From assembly GCA_001789965.1 (NCBI GenBank), contig MGBA01000021.1, forward strand, positions 153,262 to 217,261: a DNA stretch of 64,000 nucleotides, written 5' to 3'. Source of the DNA: Candidatus Roizmanbacteria bacterium RIFCSPLOWO2_02_FULL_40_13 (GTDB lineage Bacteria > Patescibacteriota > Microgenomatia > UBA1406 > GWC2-37-13). Each line of letters begins with the position of its first letter. Position 1 is the stretch's first letter. Positions 44,846 to 55,087 of the stretch are shown in pieces. The notes under the pieces were generated by a model. That model was not told the DNA's origin. It saw only the letters and a list, made by a program, of their open reading frames with translations, and ran no database searches. The translations under genes and the position numbers were made by a program.

Positions 44846-46912
44846 ATGTTCAAGCTAACTTCAGATTTTAAACCAACCGGAGATCAACCACACGCAATCC
44901 GCAGTTTGACAGAGGGTATAACTTCTGGTTTAAAAAATCAGGTTCTTCTTGGCGTAACAGGCTCGGGTAAGACCTTTACCATGGCAAATATGATCCAACA
45001 GCTTAACATGCCGGCACTTGTCATCTCACACAATAAAACACTTGCGGGGCAGCTTTATCAGGAGATGAGAGACTTCTTCCCGCAGAACGCCGTATCGTAT
45101 TTTGTCTCCTACTACGATTACTACCAACCGGAAGCATATATTCCTCAGACCGATACATATATAGAAAAGGAAGCGGATATAAACGAGCTCATTGACAAAC
45201 TTCGATTACAGGCAACCGCAAACATAATGACTCGAAAAGACGTTGTCGTTGTCGCCTCGGTTTCGTGTATATACAACATTGGATCTGCAGAAGAATATGG
45301 AAAATTTACTTTGGAGGTAAAGAAGGGAGATAACGCAGATTGGAATGCCTTAGGTAAACGGTTGATAGAACTTTTATATGAAAGATCCGAGTTTGACTTT
45401 AAAAGAGGAAGTTACCGGGTTAGAGGTCCATATGTCGATATTTACCCGGCATATGAGGATTTCGGATACAGAATCAATTCGAAAGACGGTTTCATTACCT
45501 TAATTGAGAAATTTGAACCACTGTCCGGAAAGATCTTAGAAAGTGGCGAAACGCTTAAATCAATTATTATTTACCCTGCAAAACACTACCTTATGGATCC
45601 TTCTGTGTTTAAACCTGCAGAAGCACAAATCAGAAACGATTTGAAACAAGAATACACCCAACTTAAAAAGGACGGAAAGCTTGTAGAGGCAGAGCGCTTA
45701 CTCCGAAGAGTGAATTACGATCTTGAAATGATAAAAGAGGTCGGATATACAAATGGAATAGAAAATTACTCCCGGTACTTTGACGGCAGAAAACCAGGTG
45801 AACCGCCCTACACGTTGCTAGATTATTTCAGGATTTCATACAAAGATAACTTTCTCGTATTTATCGATGAATCTCATATGACCGTTCCCCAAATAAGAGG
45901 GATGTATAACGGGGATCATGCGCGGAAAAAAACACTTATCGACTTTGGCTTTAGACTAAATGCGGCGTTTGACAACAGACCTCTTACGTTTGATGAATTC
46001 TATGAGATCCCTCCTCACATGGTCTATGTTTCGGCTACTCCAAACGAATGGGAGATTGAAAAATCAAAACAGGAAATAATTAAAAGAGATGACAGGAAAG
46101 CAAAATTGCACGAGGGAGTTGTAGAACAATTAATCCGGCCAACAGGCATCATCGATCCTAAAATAACGATCAGACCGGCAAAAAATGAAGTGCAAGATCT
46201 CATAAAGGAAGTTGAGGAAAGAGTAAAAAGAAAGGAAAAGATTTTAGTTACAACTTTAACAAAAAAAATGGCAGAAGATTTATCCGATTATTTAAAAGAA
46301 AGAAATATAAGAGCTTCCTATCTGCATTCAGATATTCACACACTTGAACGTTCAGATGTGCTGGATAACTTAAGAAAAAATGAGTTCGATGTCCTAATCG
46401 GAGTAAATCTTCTCCGTGAAGGGCTAGACTTGCCAGAAGTGTTTCTCGTTGCGATTTTAGACGCTGATAAAGAGGGTTTTTTGCGCTCAAAGACGGCGCT
46501 GATACAGACGATGGGTCGCGCTGCAAGAAATATCTCGGGAGAGGTGATTATGTACGCTGATGTTGTTACTAACTCTATAAAAGGCGCAATAAATGAGATA
46601 GATAGACGAAGAGAGCATCAACGGGAGTATAACAAAAAGCACAATATAAAACCAAAAACCATAATGAAGCCGATTAGAGAAAAGATTGCAGAAAAGCCGG
46701 ACGACCCGTTTTATATTTTAAATGCACACAAGCCAGAAATTGACCAAAAGGCCGTGGCAGATCTTGATTCAAGTGCACTTACCGGCTATGACAAAAAAAG
46801 AGTTGTAAAAAAACTTGAAAGAGAGATGAGAAGACAGGTAGATGATATGAATTTTGAATTTGCGATTGCGATCAGAGATAAAATTAGAGAACTTCGTTCT
46901 CAAACAACATAA
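44846..46912 (+). CDS. uvrB: UvrB, excinuclease ABC subunit B
   Basis: 688 residues. Helicase motif I at residues 36-43 (GVTGSGKT), the beta-hairpin [20 protein letters not shown], motif II in VFIDESHMT, and [14 protein letters not shown] plus QTMGRAARN as motifs V and VI. The C terminus has the UVR helical hairpin ([20 protein letters not shown]) that contacts UvrC. It verifies DNA damage handed over by UvrA. uvrA begins 2 bases after its stop. Confidence 0.97.
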   Translation: MFKLTSDFKPTGDQPHAIRSLTEGITSGLKNQVLLGVTGSGKTFTMANMIQQLNMPALVISHNKTLAGQLYQEMRDFFPQNAVSYFVSYYDYYQPEAYIPQTDTYIEKEADINELIDKLRLQATANIMTRKDVVVVASVSCIYNIGSAEEYGKFTLEVKKGDNADWNALGKRLIELLYERSEFDFKRGSYRVRGPYVDIYPAYEDFGYRINSKDGFITLIEKFEPLSGKILESGETLKSIIIYPAKHYLMDPSVFKPAEAQIRNDLKQEYTQLKKDGKLVEAERLLRRVNYDLEMIKEVGYTNGIENYSRYFDGRKPGEPPYTLLDYFRISYKDNFLVFIDESHMTVPQIRGMYNGDHARKKTLIDFGFRLNAAFDNRPLTFDEFYEIPPHMVYVSATPNEWEIEKSKQEIIKRDDRKAKLHEGVVEQLIRPTGIIDPKITIRPAKNEVQDLIKEVEERVKRKEKILVTTLTKKMAEDLSDYLKERNIRASYLHSDIHTLERSDVLDNLRKNEFDVLIGVNLLREGLDLPEVFLVAILDADKEGFLRSKTALIQTMGRAARNISGEVIMYADVVTNSIKGAINEIDRRREHQREYNKKHNIKPKTIMKPIREKIAEKPDDPFYILNAHKPEIDQKAVADLDSSALTGYDKKRVVKKLEREMRRQVDDMNFEFAIAIRDKIRELRSQTT

Positions 46913-46913
46913 T

Positions 46914-49793
46914 ATGTCAGACACGATCAAAATAAAGGGAGCTAGAGAGCACAATCTTAAAAACATAAACGTCGAAATTCCTAAAAATAAGTTTGTAGTA
47001 ATTACAGGAGTTTCAGGTTCAGGAAAATCTTCTTTAGCATTTGACACTCTTTATGCCGAAGGGCAAAGAAGATATGTAGAGTCGCTTTCAGCCTATGCGC
47101 GGCAGTTTTTAGGAATAATGGACAAGCCCGATGTCGATACGATAGAAGGGCTTTCTCCTGCCATATCGATAGATCAGAAAACCACCTCACATAATCCCCG
47201 TTCAACAGTCGGAACAATAACCGAGATATATGATTATTTGAGGCTGCTTTTTGCACGAATAGGACATCCCCATTGTCCAAACTGCGGGCGAGAAATAACG
47301 AGAATGTCTTTAGATGAAATAGTAGGAAAAATATTTGAAGATATCGAGCGAGCAGTCGCACAAGATAAAATAAGACCACATAGAATCCGCATTATCGCTC
47401 CCGTTGTAAGACAAAGGAAGGGAGAGTTTAAAGATCTCTTTTCCAATCTCATAAGTAAAGGATACACACAGGCAAGAATTGATAAAAAGGAAATGCCGTT
47501 GGATTCAGAAATAGAATTGATAAAAACAAATAAACATGATGTTGAAATAGTAATCGATGAGATATTAATGCAGTTTAAAGATTTAAAGGACGACGTTTTC
47601 AAATCAAATTTGCGATCACGGCTTGCGACCGCTGTCGAGCAAAGTATTAATTTAACAGACGGATTAGTGATAGTTGATTCCGGAAAAGAACATCTACTTT
47701 CAGACAAGTTTTCATGCCCAAATTGTAATATTTCTCTACCCGAACTTGAACCGAGAATGTTTTCTTTCAATTCTCCACTTGGCGCATGCGAGCGGTGTAA
47801 GGGAATAGGAACAATCTATAAAGTAGATCCAGAACTAATAGTTAATAAAAACCTGAGTATAAATGAAGGTGCGATTCTTCCATTCAATAAACTTTTTTTT
47901 CAAGACACTTGGTATATCAGACTGCTAAAACAAATGGGAGAAGACGAAGACATAAATTTCGATATGAAAATTAACGCCCTTCCAAAAGAAGATTTAAAAA
48001 AGATTCTTTATGGAACGAAAAAGACATATAGAGTACCGGGAACTAACCGACAAGGAAGACCGACCGTGATTTACGAGGTATTTGACGGCGTGGTCGCTGA
48101 GCTGCAAAGGCGGTTCTTTGAAAGTGAAACGGGATTTGAGGGATATGAAATCGGCAAGTATATAAAAGAAGAAACTTGTCCCAGTTGCGAGGGAAAACGT
48201 CTTAAAAAAGAAATTCTTTCGGTTACGATTGATAAACGGAATATATCGGACTTTACAGAGGATTCAATTGAAAAGTTACTTTTATATGCCGACGCACTGC
48301 AAAGCAATTTAACAGAGTATGAAAAAGCAGTTGGAAAATCAATTTTAAAAGAGGTGGTAATCCGTTTAACTTTTTTAAAAAATGTCGGACTGGGCTATCT
48401 TACTGTCGGGAGAACCGCAAAATCTCTTTCGGGTGGAGAGTTACAAAGAATAAGACTTGCATCACAAATTGGAACAGGGTTGACAGGAGTGCTTTACGTA
48501 TTAGACGAGCCATCAATAGGACTGCATCCGAAGGATGTGGCAGCATTGATCGAAACTCTTCACAATTTAAAAGATCTGGGAAACACATTGGTAATAGTAG
48601 AGCATGACCAGGAAACAATTGAGTCAGCTGACTACATTGTAGAACTTGGACCAAAAGCCGGGAATAATGGAGGAAAATTAATTCACACAGGGACTGTCTC
48701 GAGCATAAAAAAATCAAAGCATTCCCTTACCGGCGCATATTTATCAGGACGAAAGAGAATAAGATCTGAAAAAAGAGACCTAGATTCAACGAAAGGAGTT
48801 CTGTCTCTTTTGGGAGCAAGACAGTACAATCTAAAAAAAATAAATCTGAAAATACCTCTTGGAAATCTGGTTACCGTGACTGGGGTATCGGGTTCAGGAA
48901 AGTCGACATTAGTAGTTGAGACACTGTATCCAGCTCTAAAATATCATATAGACGGGCATTATGGAGAAAGCATGGGTGATTTTGACAGATTAGATGGGTT
49001 TCAGTACGTAGACAGAGTATATCTTGTTGACCAGTCGCCGATAGGAAGAACACCCCGCTCAAACCCTGCGACATACGTAGGTTTTTTTGATGAAATAAGA
49101 GAGATATTTGCACAGACTCAAGACGCGAGAATTAAAGGTTTTAAAAAAGGAAGATTTTCATTTAACTTAAAGGGTGGAAGATGTGAAAAATGTCAGGGTG
49201 GCGGAGTGATAAAAATTGAGATGCAGTTTCTTCCTGACGTTTACATAAAATGTGATGTTTGCGAAGGACATCGATACAATAAAGAAACTTTGGAGGTTAA
49301 ATACAAGGGAAAGAGTATCTTCGAAATCTTAAAAATGACCATTGATGAAGCATATGACTTTTTTCAAAGCCATTTCAAGATTTTTCATAAACTACAGTTT
49401 TTGAAAAGCGTTGGACTAGGATACATAGAGTTGGGACAACCTGCTCCTACTTTTTCTGGTGGAGAAGCACAAAGAATAAAATTAGCCAATGAACTTTCAA
49501 GAAAAAATTCAGGAAGAACCGTATACATACTGGATGAGCCGACAACCGGTCTTCATTTTTATGACGTTGAGAAGTTATTACATGCGTTATTCCAATTAAT
49601 AGACAAGGGGAACACCGTAATCGTGATCGAGCATAACATGGACATTATTCGAAATAGTCAGTACGTCGTCGATCTTGGTCCGGAAGGCGGAGATAATGGA
49701 GGGAAGATTTTATACCAAGGAGAGCTTCAGGGGATTTTAAAGGAAAAATCTTCACATACGGCTCATTTTCTTAAGAAGAACACGTTAAAGTGA
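46914..49793 (+). CDS. uvrA: UvrA, excinuclease ABC subunit A
   Basis: 959 residues from the ATG at 46914; an earlier in-frame start at 46854 lies within uvrB. Two ABC ATPase halves: Walker [11 protein letters not shown] near residue 31 and [10 protein letters not shown] in the second half; signatures [12 protein letters not shown] and [12 protein letters not shown]; zinc sites CPNC...C-x-x-C and CEKCQGG...CDVC. It scans DNA for bulky lesions and loads UvrB. Confidence 0.97.
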   Translation: MSDTIKIKGAREHNLKNINVEIPKNKFVVITGVSGSGKSSLAFDTLYAEGQRRYVESLSAYARQFLGIMDKPDVDTIEGLSPAISIDQKTTSHNPRSTVGTITEIYDYLRLLFARIGHPHCPNCGREITRMSLDEIVGKIFEDIERAVAQDKIRPHRIRIIAPVVRQRKGEFKDLFSNLISKGYTQARIDKKEMPLDSEIELIKTNKHDVEIVIDEILMQFKDLKDDVFKSNLRSRLATAVEQSINLTDGLVIVDSGKEHLLSDKFSCPNCNISLPELEPRMFSFNSPLGACERCKGIGTIYKVDPELIVNKNLSINEGAILPFNKLFFQDTWYIRLLKQMGEDEDINFDMKINALPKEDLKKILYGTKKTYRVPGTNRQGRPTVIYEVFDGVVAELQRRFFESETGFEGYEIGKYIKEETCPSCEGKRLKKEILSVTIDKRNISDFTEDSIEKLLLYADALQSNLTEYEKAVGKSILKEVVIRLTFLKNVGLGYLTVGRTAKSLSGGELQRIRLASQIGTGLTGVLYVLDEPSIGLHPKDVAALIETLHNLKDLGNTLVIVEHDQETIESADYIVELGPKAGNNGGKLIHTGTVSSIKKSKHSLTGAYLSGRKRIRSEKRDLDSTKGVLSLLGARQYNLKKINLKIPLGNLVTVTGVSGSGKSTLVVETLYPALKYHIDGHYGESMGDFDRLDGFQYVDRVYLVDQSPIGRTPRSNPATYVGFFDEIREIFAQTQDARIKGFKKGRFSFNLKGGRCEKCQGGGVIKIEMQFLPDVYIKCDVCEGHRYNKETLEVKYKGKSIFEILKMTIDEAYDFFQSHFKIFHKLQFLKSVGLGYIELGQPAPTFSGGEAQRIKLANELSRKNSGRTVYILDEPTTGLHFYDVEKLLHALFQLIDKGNTVIVIEHNMDIIRNSQYVVDLGPEGGDNGGKILYQGELQGILKEKSSHTAHFLKKNTLK

Positions 49794-49797
49794 AGTC

Positions 49798-49803
49798 TAT
49801 AAT
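49798..49803 (+). promoter_or_regulatory. Promoter -10 of the transglutaminase-like gene, leaderless geometry
   Basis: TATAAT, 6 bases before the ATG at 49810 and 4 bases after the uvrA stop. Confidence 0.65.
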
Positions 49804-49809
49804 TTAAGC

Positions 49810-51621
49810 ATGAGAAAATTTACCCAGCTCCTACTCGTCTTAGTTCTTCTTTTTTTTACAAAAATATCTTACGCTCAGGATTATAAAGTAGACTACACGG
49901 TCGAGTATTTCATACAACAGAATCAAGAAAGTTTAAATACTAATGTAAAATTTGCGGTAGAAACTACCAATCTACGGTCGGATGTATTTGTAAAAAAGTT
50001 TTCACTACGCTTCCCAAAAAGCTTCACTATAAGTAATTTAAAAGCAGAAGACGACAATGGTTCGATCGAACCAGTTCTTTTCGAAAGCGAAAATGAAAAT
50101 GTAATAGAACTCACCTTTTCAAATCCTAAGATCGGAAAAGAAAGTAGTAATAATTTTCTGCTTCGATTTGATCAATCAAATCTATTTGAAAAGAACGGTT
50201 CAATTTGGGAAGTAATACTTCCGACAATAGAAAATAGAGGCGAAGGCGCTTATCAAATTTTAGTCCATCTTCCTGACAGTAAAAAAAAGATATCAGTTGC
50301 AAAACCACTTCCCGATAATATCAGTGGAAACACGATCACGTGGAACAATCCAAAAGAAAAAACTCTTTATGCAGCTTTTGGAGACAAACAGAACTACTTT
50401 CTCGATCTTCGCTACAATCTGCAAAATAACCAACTGACCTCGCAACTACAAGAAATAGCCTTCCCGCCCGACACAACCCACCAAAAAGTAATAGTCGAAT
50501 CATTGAATCCAAAGCCTGAAGCTGTCTATGTGGACGAAGATGGAAATTATCTTGCTCGGTATCAACTAAACTCAAAGGAAACAAAAACCGTTCGATTCAA
50601 TGGTTTAGTTGAGGTTTCTACAACAAGTAGAGACGAAGTAAAAGCTTTTCAAAACAATAGGATTCCTTTACAAGAAAAATATCTACTTACGGAAAATAAA
50701 TTTTGGGGGATTTCAAATGCAGAAAAATTTAAACAGTTAAAAACCGCACATGATATATACAGTTTTCTTGTACAGAACTTATCCTATGATTATAAGAGAG
50801 CAACGACTAATACATCAACCGGAAGATTGGGTGCAGAAACCGCACTTCAAAAACCAAAACAAGCGGTTTGTGTCGAGTTCACCGATACGTTTATAGCACT
50901 CGCGAGAGAAAAGGGAATCCTGACACGCGAGATCCAAGGATATGCAATTTCCCATGACGCCCGACTTCGTCCTCTTTCTCTTTTAAGGGACGTGCTTCAT
51001 TCGTGGCCTGAATACTATGATAAGCAAACAAATTCATGGACTTCAATTGACCCCACATGGGAAAACACGTCAGGAATTGATTACTTCACTTCTCTTGATC
51101 TCAACCATATAGCGTTTGTGATACATGGAAAGAGCCCTGAGTATCCATATCCCGCTGGATTTTATAAAACAGGTGACACAAAAGACGTATCAGTTGAGGC
51201 AACGGATGAAACTATTTTAGAAAAAAAAGACGCGGCTATAGAGGGAATTTCTGTACAGAAAAGTATCACCGATACTAATACGCAAAAAGGAATTGTAATA
51301 ATAAAAAATACCGGTAATGTTTTTTTATATAGTACGCTGCTTACATTTGAAGGAAAAAATGTAGCCATAACCCCTGCAAAAATTTCTATAGACGTACTGG
51401 CTCCTCTACAGGAAAAAAAAGTCGAATTCTCCTACCAAGCAACTTTAAAGCGAAGAAATGCAACAGGAACTATTACTGCAAAAGTAAATAATACATCCAA
51501 AACAGTCACCCTACAAATTACTCCTGTCACGTTTAGTATAGGACTGGGAATAGCAGTAACTTTTTTGCTGTTTTTTGTAGTCTTTATGTATTTGATAAAC
51601 AAATTTAGAAGACTAAAGTAA
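49810..51621 (+). CDS. Secreted transglutaminase-like protein, membrane-anchored at its C terminus
   Basis: 603 residues. A signal peptide (KFTQLLLVLVLLFFTKISYA, cut predicted after Ala22), about 290 residues of beta-rich sequence, then a transglutaminase-like core with the triad Cys354 (AVCVEFTDTFIALAR), His397 (VLHSWPEYY) and Asp414 (SIDPTWEN). A further beta domain and a C-terminal membrane helix (GLGIAVTFLLFFVVFMYLI) follow. Family members are cysteine proteases or cross-linkers of peptides or wall. It lies between uvrA and uvrC with its own promoter, so its link to repair is probably only positional. Confidence 0.82.
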   Translation: MRKFTQLLLVLVLLFFTKISYAQDYKVDYTVEYFIQQNQESLNTNVKFAVETTNLRSDVFVKKFSLRFPKSFTISNLKAEDDNGSIEPVLFESENENVIELTFSNPKIGKESSNNFLLRFDQSNLFEKNGSIWEVILPTIENRGEGAYQILVHLPDSKKKISVAKPLPDNISGNTITWNNPKEKTLYAAFGDKQNYFLDLRYNLQNNQLTSQLQEIAFPPDTTHQKVIVESLNPKPEAVYVDEDGNYLARYQLNSKETKTVRFNGLVEVSTTSRDEVKAFQNNRIPLQEKYLLTENKFWGISNAEKFKQLKTAHDIYSFLVQNLSYDYKRATTNTSTGRLGAETALQKPKQAVCVEFTDTFIALAREKGILTREIQGYAISHDARLRPLSLLRDVLHSWPEYYDKQTNSWTSIDPTWENTSGIDYFTSLDLNHIAFVIHGKSPEYPYPAGFYKTGDTKDVSVEATDETILEKKDAAIEGISVQKSITDTNTQKGIVIIKNTGNVFLYSTLLTFEGKNVAITPAKISIDVLAPLQEKKVEFSYQATLKRRNATGTITAKVNNTSKTVTLQITPVTFSIGLGIAVTFLLFFVVFMYLINKFRRLK

Positions 51622-51634
51622 TAAATGATTTTTG

Positions 51635-51640
51635 TATAAT
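51635..51640 (+). promoter_or_regulatory. Promoter -10 of uvrC, leaderless geometry
   Basis: TATAAT, 6 bases before the ATG at 51647. It lies within the frame extension that starts at TTG 51632, so that upstream start is not used. Confidence 0.7.
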
Positions 51641-51646
51641 CCGGCC

Positions 51647-52942
51647 ATGAACATCAAACCTCGAAAAACTGAAATTAAAAAAATCGATAGCTTTATAGGA
51701 GTTTACATTTTTAAGTCTAAAAATAGACCTATTTATGTAGGTAAATCGATTAGTGTACGGGCACGCTTACTCTCACATCTAGAAAATGCAAAAATAAATG
51801 CAAAAGAAGCAAAGTTGCTCAACGAAACAGATAAGATCGAAACGCTTCAGACAGATTCAGAGTTCAAAGCTCTTATTCTCGAATCAGAACTTATAAAGAT
51901 TCATCATCCCAAATACAACGTGAGGTGGAAGGATGACAAGAGTTATTTGTATATAAAAATTACGATTAAAGAAAAGTACCCAAAAGTTTTACTTTCAAGA
52001 AAAGAAAACGACGGAAAGTCTTTGTACTTCGGGCCGTTTTCATCAACAAGAAACGTATACGAACTTCTGAGAGAAACCCGCAAAATATTCCCCTTTTGTA
52101 TACAAAAAAAGATAAGCAAGTCGCCTTGTTTTTATACCAAAATAGGGCTTTGTGACCCCTGTCCAAATGGCATAGAGCAACTCAATGACGGGAAAGAAAA
52201 GGAGCTCTATAGAAAAAAGTACAAAAAACAAATCAAACAGATTGTCCAACTACTCAAAGGGAACATAGAAAGCGTTCAAAAGAATTTTTACAAACGCTTA
52301 AAAGTTTTTACCAAACAAGAAGAGTATGAACAAGCAATACAGATGCGTAATTTGATATTACGTCTTGAAAGTCTAGCCAAAAGACAAAAGTTTGATCCAA
52401 GCGACACTTCTTCTTACAATCAAGGAAAGGATAATCTTCAGGAGCTCATCAAGTTATTGGCTCTTTATTATCCAAAACTTGATTCAATACACCGAATTGA
52501 GTGCTACGACATCAGTAATTTAGGACAAAAAAAAGCTACGGCTTCGATGGTGGTATTTACAAAAGGCGAACCGGATAAGTCCCAGTATAGAAAATTCAGA
52601 ATCAAAAATATGAAATCAAATTCTGATTTTCAAATGATAGAAGAGGTGTTGGAAAGAAGGTTCAAAAATAAGTGGGATATTCCGGATCTCCTAATAGTAG
52701 ATGGGGGGAAGCCGCAGATAAGAGTGATGTTGAGAGTATTGGCTGAAATAGAAAAGACGATTCCTGTTATAGGAATTGCAAAGAATCCGGACAGACTAAT
52801 CGTAGGCAATGAAAATCTGCCCACGATTCGTCCAAAGATCCATAATAAAGGTTTCAACTTAGTGCAACACATGCGAGATGAAGCCCACAGATTTGCACGA
52901 AAATATCATCTTCAGCTTAGAGAAAGAGGCGCATTTTTTTGA
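51647..52942 (+). CDS. uvrC: UvrC-like excinuclease subunit C, lacking the C-terminal HhH domain
   Basis: 431 residues versus about 600 in model UvrC. N-terminal GIY-YIG nuclease (GVYIFKSKNRPIYVGKS, Arg and Glu later), a cysteine-bearing linker (FCIQKKISKSPCFY, CDPCPNG), the UVR segment (FTKQEEYEQAIQMRNLIL), and the RNase H-like second nuclease (RIECYDISNLGQKKATASMV, LIVDGGKPQI). It ends at HLQLRERGAFF, where the HhH pair normally begins. UvrC makes the two incisions around the lesion; loss of HhH may weaken the 5' cut or DNA binding (inference). Confidence 0.9.
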   Translation: MNIKPRKTEIKKIDSFIGVYIFKSKNRPIYVGKSISVRARLLSHLENAKINAKEAKLLNETDKIETLQTDSEFKALILESELIKIHHPKYNVRWKDDKSYLYIKITIKEKYPKVLLSRKENDGKSLYFGPFSSTRNVYELLRETRKIFPFCIQKKISKSPCFYTKIGLCDPCPNGIEQLNDGKEKELYRKKYKKQIKQIVQLLKGNIESVQKNFYKRLKVFTKQEEYEQAIQMRNLILRLESLAKRQKFDPSDTSSYNQGKDNLQELIKLLALYYPKLDSIHRIECYDISNLGQKKATASMVVFTKGEPDKSQYRKFRIKNMKSNSDFQMIEEVLERRFKNKWDIPDLLIVDGGKPQIRVMLRVLAEIEKTIPVIGIAKNPDRLIVGNENLPTIRPKIHNKGFNLVQHMRDEAHRFARKYHLQLRERGAFF

Positions 52943-52980
52943 TCGAGCTTAGCTCGATTCACATCAAGCCAAGCTTGATG
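52942..52980. repeat. Paired perfect hairpins between uvrC and the holin-like gene
   Basis: Hairpin 1 ATCGAGC-TTA-GCTCGAT (52942-52958, 7 pairs) and hairpin 2 CATCAAGC-CAA-GCTTGATG (52962-52980, 8 pairs). Hairpin 1 starts at the last base of the uvrC stop; hairpin 2 ends 1 base before the next -10 box. No T-run follows. Confidence 0.7.
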
Positions 52981-52981
52981 A

Positions 52982-52987
52982 TATAAT
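52982..52987 (+). promoter_or_regulatory. Promoter -10 of the holin-like/secG/SBP operon, leaderless geometry
   Basis: TATAAT, 6 bases before the ATG at 52994. The -35 region falls within hairpin 2 of the paired-hairpin element, so folding or a bound protein could affect this promoter. Confidence 0.65.
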
Positions 52988-52993
52988 TGATAT

Positions 52994-53392
52994 ATGAAGA
53001 AGTTAACTCGCGTCCTTTTGTTTTCCTCTGTGGCCCTCTACCTTACTGCCTCATGGAATAAGGGATTTCTTCTACCTTCAGAGTGGCTCCCATTTCTCCA
53101 AATAGCAGCGTTATTAGCCGTCACAAGCTACTTGGTGGTGCCACTTTCTAAAATCGTACTTTTCCCTATTCATGTTCTGACCTTTGGGCTTTTATCTTTA
53201 CTCTGTTATTTTGTTATGTTTTATCTTGTAGACAAATACAGTGGTCTGCTCACTATAAAAGAATGGGTTTTTCCTGAATTCAGTCTACTTGGCGTCTCAA
53301 TTCAAAAAATTATTTTTTCTCCTCTTGGAAACCTGTTTGCAGTATCTGCATCAAGCTCAGTTATAATTAATTCACTTGAAAAATTAACATGA
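52994..53392 (+). CDS. Four-helix membrane protein, PF04020 (phage holin IV superfamily)-like
   Basis: 132 residues with four membrane helices (about 5-22, 32-50, 55-78 and 102-125). The loop PLSKIVLFPIHVLTFGLLSL resembles the P-x-x-x-x-x-P-x-x-x-x-T-x-G pattern of the PF04020 family. There is no lysin or phage gene nearby, so a lytic role is not implied. It overlaps secG by 4 bases, which points to a function at the membrane or in export. Confidence 0.65.
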   Translation: MKKLTRVLLFSSVALYLTASWNKGFLLPSEWLPFLQIAALLAVTSYLVVPLSKIVLFPIHVLTFGLLSLLCYFVMFYLVDKYSGLLTIKEWVFPEFSLLGVSIQKIIFSPLGNLFAVSASSSVIINSLEKLT

Positions 53393-53610
53393 GAAACGTT
53401 CTTCTTGTTCTAAATATAATAATTTCCATAGTTATCGTGGTTCTGATCCTTATACAAGGAAAAGGTGCGGGCCTCGGAAGTGCGTGGGGAGGCGGGGGAG
53501 ACATGTATCAAACCCGTAGGGGAGTTGAAAAACTCACGCTTCGACTCACAGTGATTCTCATAGTCGTTTTCTTTATTCTTTCAGTACTAAATCTGTTTTT
53601 GCGTTCATGA
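53389..53610 (+). CDS. secG: SecG, preprotein translocase subunit
   Basis: 73 residues, two membrane helices. VLILIQGKGAGLGSAWGGGG is the SecG signature loop between them, and TRRGVEKLTLRLTVILIVVFF forms helix 2. It assists SecYEG translocation. The 4-base overlaps with both neighbours show a tightly coupled three-gene operon. Confidence 0.92.
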   Translation: MRNVLLVLNIIISIVIVVLILIQGKGAGLGSAWGGGGDMYQTRRGVEKLTLRLTVILIVVFFILSVLNLFLRS

Positions 53611-54974
53611 TTCTTAAACATAAGACGCTCCGATACTATTACTGGTACCTAATTGAATTTACCAAGAAGCATTCTCGGATGATTCTTCTCTCGTTCTTTA
53701 TAAGCTTTTTCATAATAATCAGTTTAATATCGGTTACTCCATACCTTGATAAAGTCTTTTTTTCAAAAAAGCAAGTGGTCGGAATGGTAGGAAGCTATAC
53801 TCGTGAAAATCTACCCGAAGATATCCTCAAAAAGATTTCACATGGGCTGGTCTTAGTAAATGAAAGAGGGGAGTCAATTCCCGCCCTTGCATCCTCATGG
53901 GAAATGTTAAAAAATGGACAGGAGTTTAGATTTCATTTGAAACCAGGTCTTACGTGGGATGATGGAAAAGAAGTGTCCGCGAAAGATCTGGATTATAACT
54001 TTCGCGATGTCGAGGTTCAAGTGATCGACAAAAGCACTGTTTATTTTAAACTGAAAAAAGCTCTTCCGATCGCTCCAACCTATCTAACAAGACCCGTAGT
54101 TAGATATCCGCTACACGGTATAATTGGACTATATAAAGTAGATCGAATAAAAACAAGTCAGGGAATCATAACCGAGCTGTTTCTGAGCCCAAATAAAAAA
54201 GACCTCGCTCCCCTTGTTTACAGATTTTATGACAGTGAGAGTAAGTTGATAAGTGCCTATAAAGCAGGGGAGATAACGGAGATGACATTATTCAAGAAGA
54301 GTCTCGCCGATACATTCAAGGAATGGAAAAATACATCGATAGTAAGAGGGGTTGATTACAATACAGTTCTTACTTTGTTTTTCAATGTACAAAATCCATT
54401 TTTAGCGGAAAAAGAGGTACGTCAGGCGATTGCCCTGAGTATTCCAAGAGACAAATTCATAGAGTTTGGAGAAGTTGCCAATAGTCCCATCTCACCAACT
54501 TCATGGGCTTACAATCCGGACTTAAAAAAGCCGTTATTTGATCTGGATCAGGCCGAGAAGAATTTGGAGAAATTTACCAAAAGTTCTACAGGAAGTGCAG
54601 AGTTGAGCTTCATAACCTATTACGATTATCTGAATGTAGCAACAGATATCGAAGAAAACCTAAAGAAAACCGGAGTTAAGTCAAATCTAACTCTTGGCAA
54701 TGTAGAAAGACCAGATCAATTTGATCTTTTGCTGGCATACTGGAAAATACCCCAGGACCCTGACCAGTATTTTTATTGGCATTCAACTCAGTCTGAAGGA
54801 AATATATCCAATTATAAGAATGTGAAGGTTGATAAGTTATTGGAAGACGGAAGAAGTATACTCGCGACGCAAGAAAGAAAACCTCATTATTTGCAATTTC
54901 AAAAAGTGTTAATTGACGACCTACCTGCTCTTTTTATCTACTATCCGTATACGTATACGATAAAGAGAAAGTGA
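53607..54974 (+). CDS. Membrane-anchored family 5 solute-binding protein
   Basis: 455 residues. A basic head and an uncleaved-looking membrane helix (about 25-43) precede a periplasmic-binding fold: ISHGLVLVNERGESIPALAS, FRFHLKPGLTWDDGKEVSAK, EVRQAIALSIPRDKF and DQYFYWHSTQ follow the SBP_bac_5 (oligopeptide/dipeptide) pattern. The protein is shorter than typical family members (500 or more). No permease or ATPase gene is nearby; it is instead coupled to secG, so an export-linked or receptor role is possible. Ligand unknown. Confidence 0.83.
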   Translation: MILKHKTLRYYYWYLIEFTKKHSRMILLSFFISFFIIISLISVTPYLDKVFFSKKQVVGMVGSYTRENLPEDILKKISHGLVLVNERGESIPALASSWEMLKNGQEFRFHLKPGLTWDDGKEVSAKDLDYNFRDVEVQVIDKSTVYFKLKKALPIAPTYLTRPVVRYPLHGIIGLYKVDRIKTSQGIITELFLSPNKKDLAPLVYRFYDSESKLISAYKAGEITEMTLFKKSLADTFKEWKNTSIVRGVDYNTVLTLFFNVQNPFLAEKEVRQAIALSIPRDKFIEFGEVANSPISPTSWAYNPDLKKPLFDLDQAEKNLEKFTKSSTGSAELSFITYYDYLNVATDIEENLKKTGVKSNLTLGNVERPDQFDLLLAYWKIPQDPDQYFYWHSTQSEGNISNYKNVKVDKLLEDGRSILATQERKPHYLQFQKVLIDDLPALFIYYPYTYTIKRK

Positions 54975-54980
54975 TATAAT
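54975..54980 (+). promoter_or_regulatory. Promoter -10 of tRNA-Leu(TAA)-Nudix
   Basis: TATAAT starting right after the solute-binding protein stop, 22 bases before tRNA-Leu. It is the only visible promoter for the tRNA and for the Nudix gene fused to its 3' end. Confidence 0.6.
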
Positions 54981-55002
54981 ATTTCGAATCTACCATTTAT
55001 TA

Positions 55003-55086
55003 GCCGGGGTGTTGGAACCGGTAGACAAGCAAGACTTAAAATCTTGTGTCCGCAAGGGCGTGAGGGTTCGAGTCCCTCCCCCGGCA
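55003..55086 (+). tRNA. tRNA-Leu (anticodon TAA)
   Basis: 84 bases: acceptor GCCGGGG/CCCCGGC, anticodon stem CAAGA/TCTTG with loop CTTAAAA (anticodon TAA, codon TTA), long variable arm, T arm GAGGG/CCCTC, discriminator A, no encoded CCA. A single base (C) separates its discriminator from the ATG of the Nudix gene. Confidence 0.94.
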
Positions 55087-55087
55087 C

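Noticed and set aside
47234..47770. A 178-residue open frame on the minus strand inside uvrA
   Set aside because: It lies wholly within a well-conserved gene, shows no family motif, and has no promoter or start signal. It is a shadow of uvrA codon use, like the other antisense frames in the window.
52942..52980. Rho-independent terminator for uvrC
   Set aside because: The stems are perfect but no T-run follows on either strand, and hairpin 2 runs up to the next promoter.
52994..53392. Phage holin and prophage remnant
   Set aside because: Only the four-helix topology resembles the holin IV superfamily. No phage gene lies nearby, and the gene is coupled to secG.
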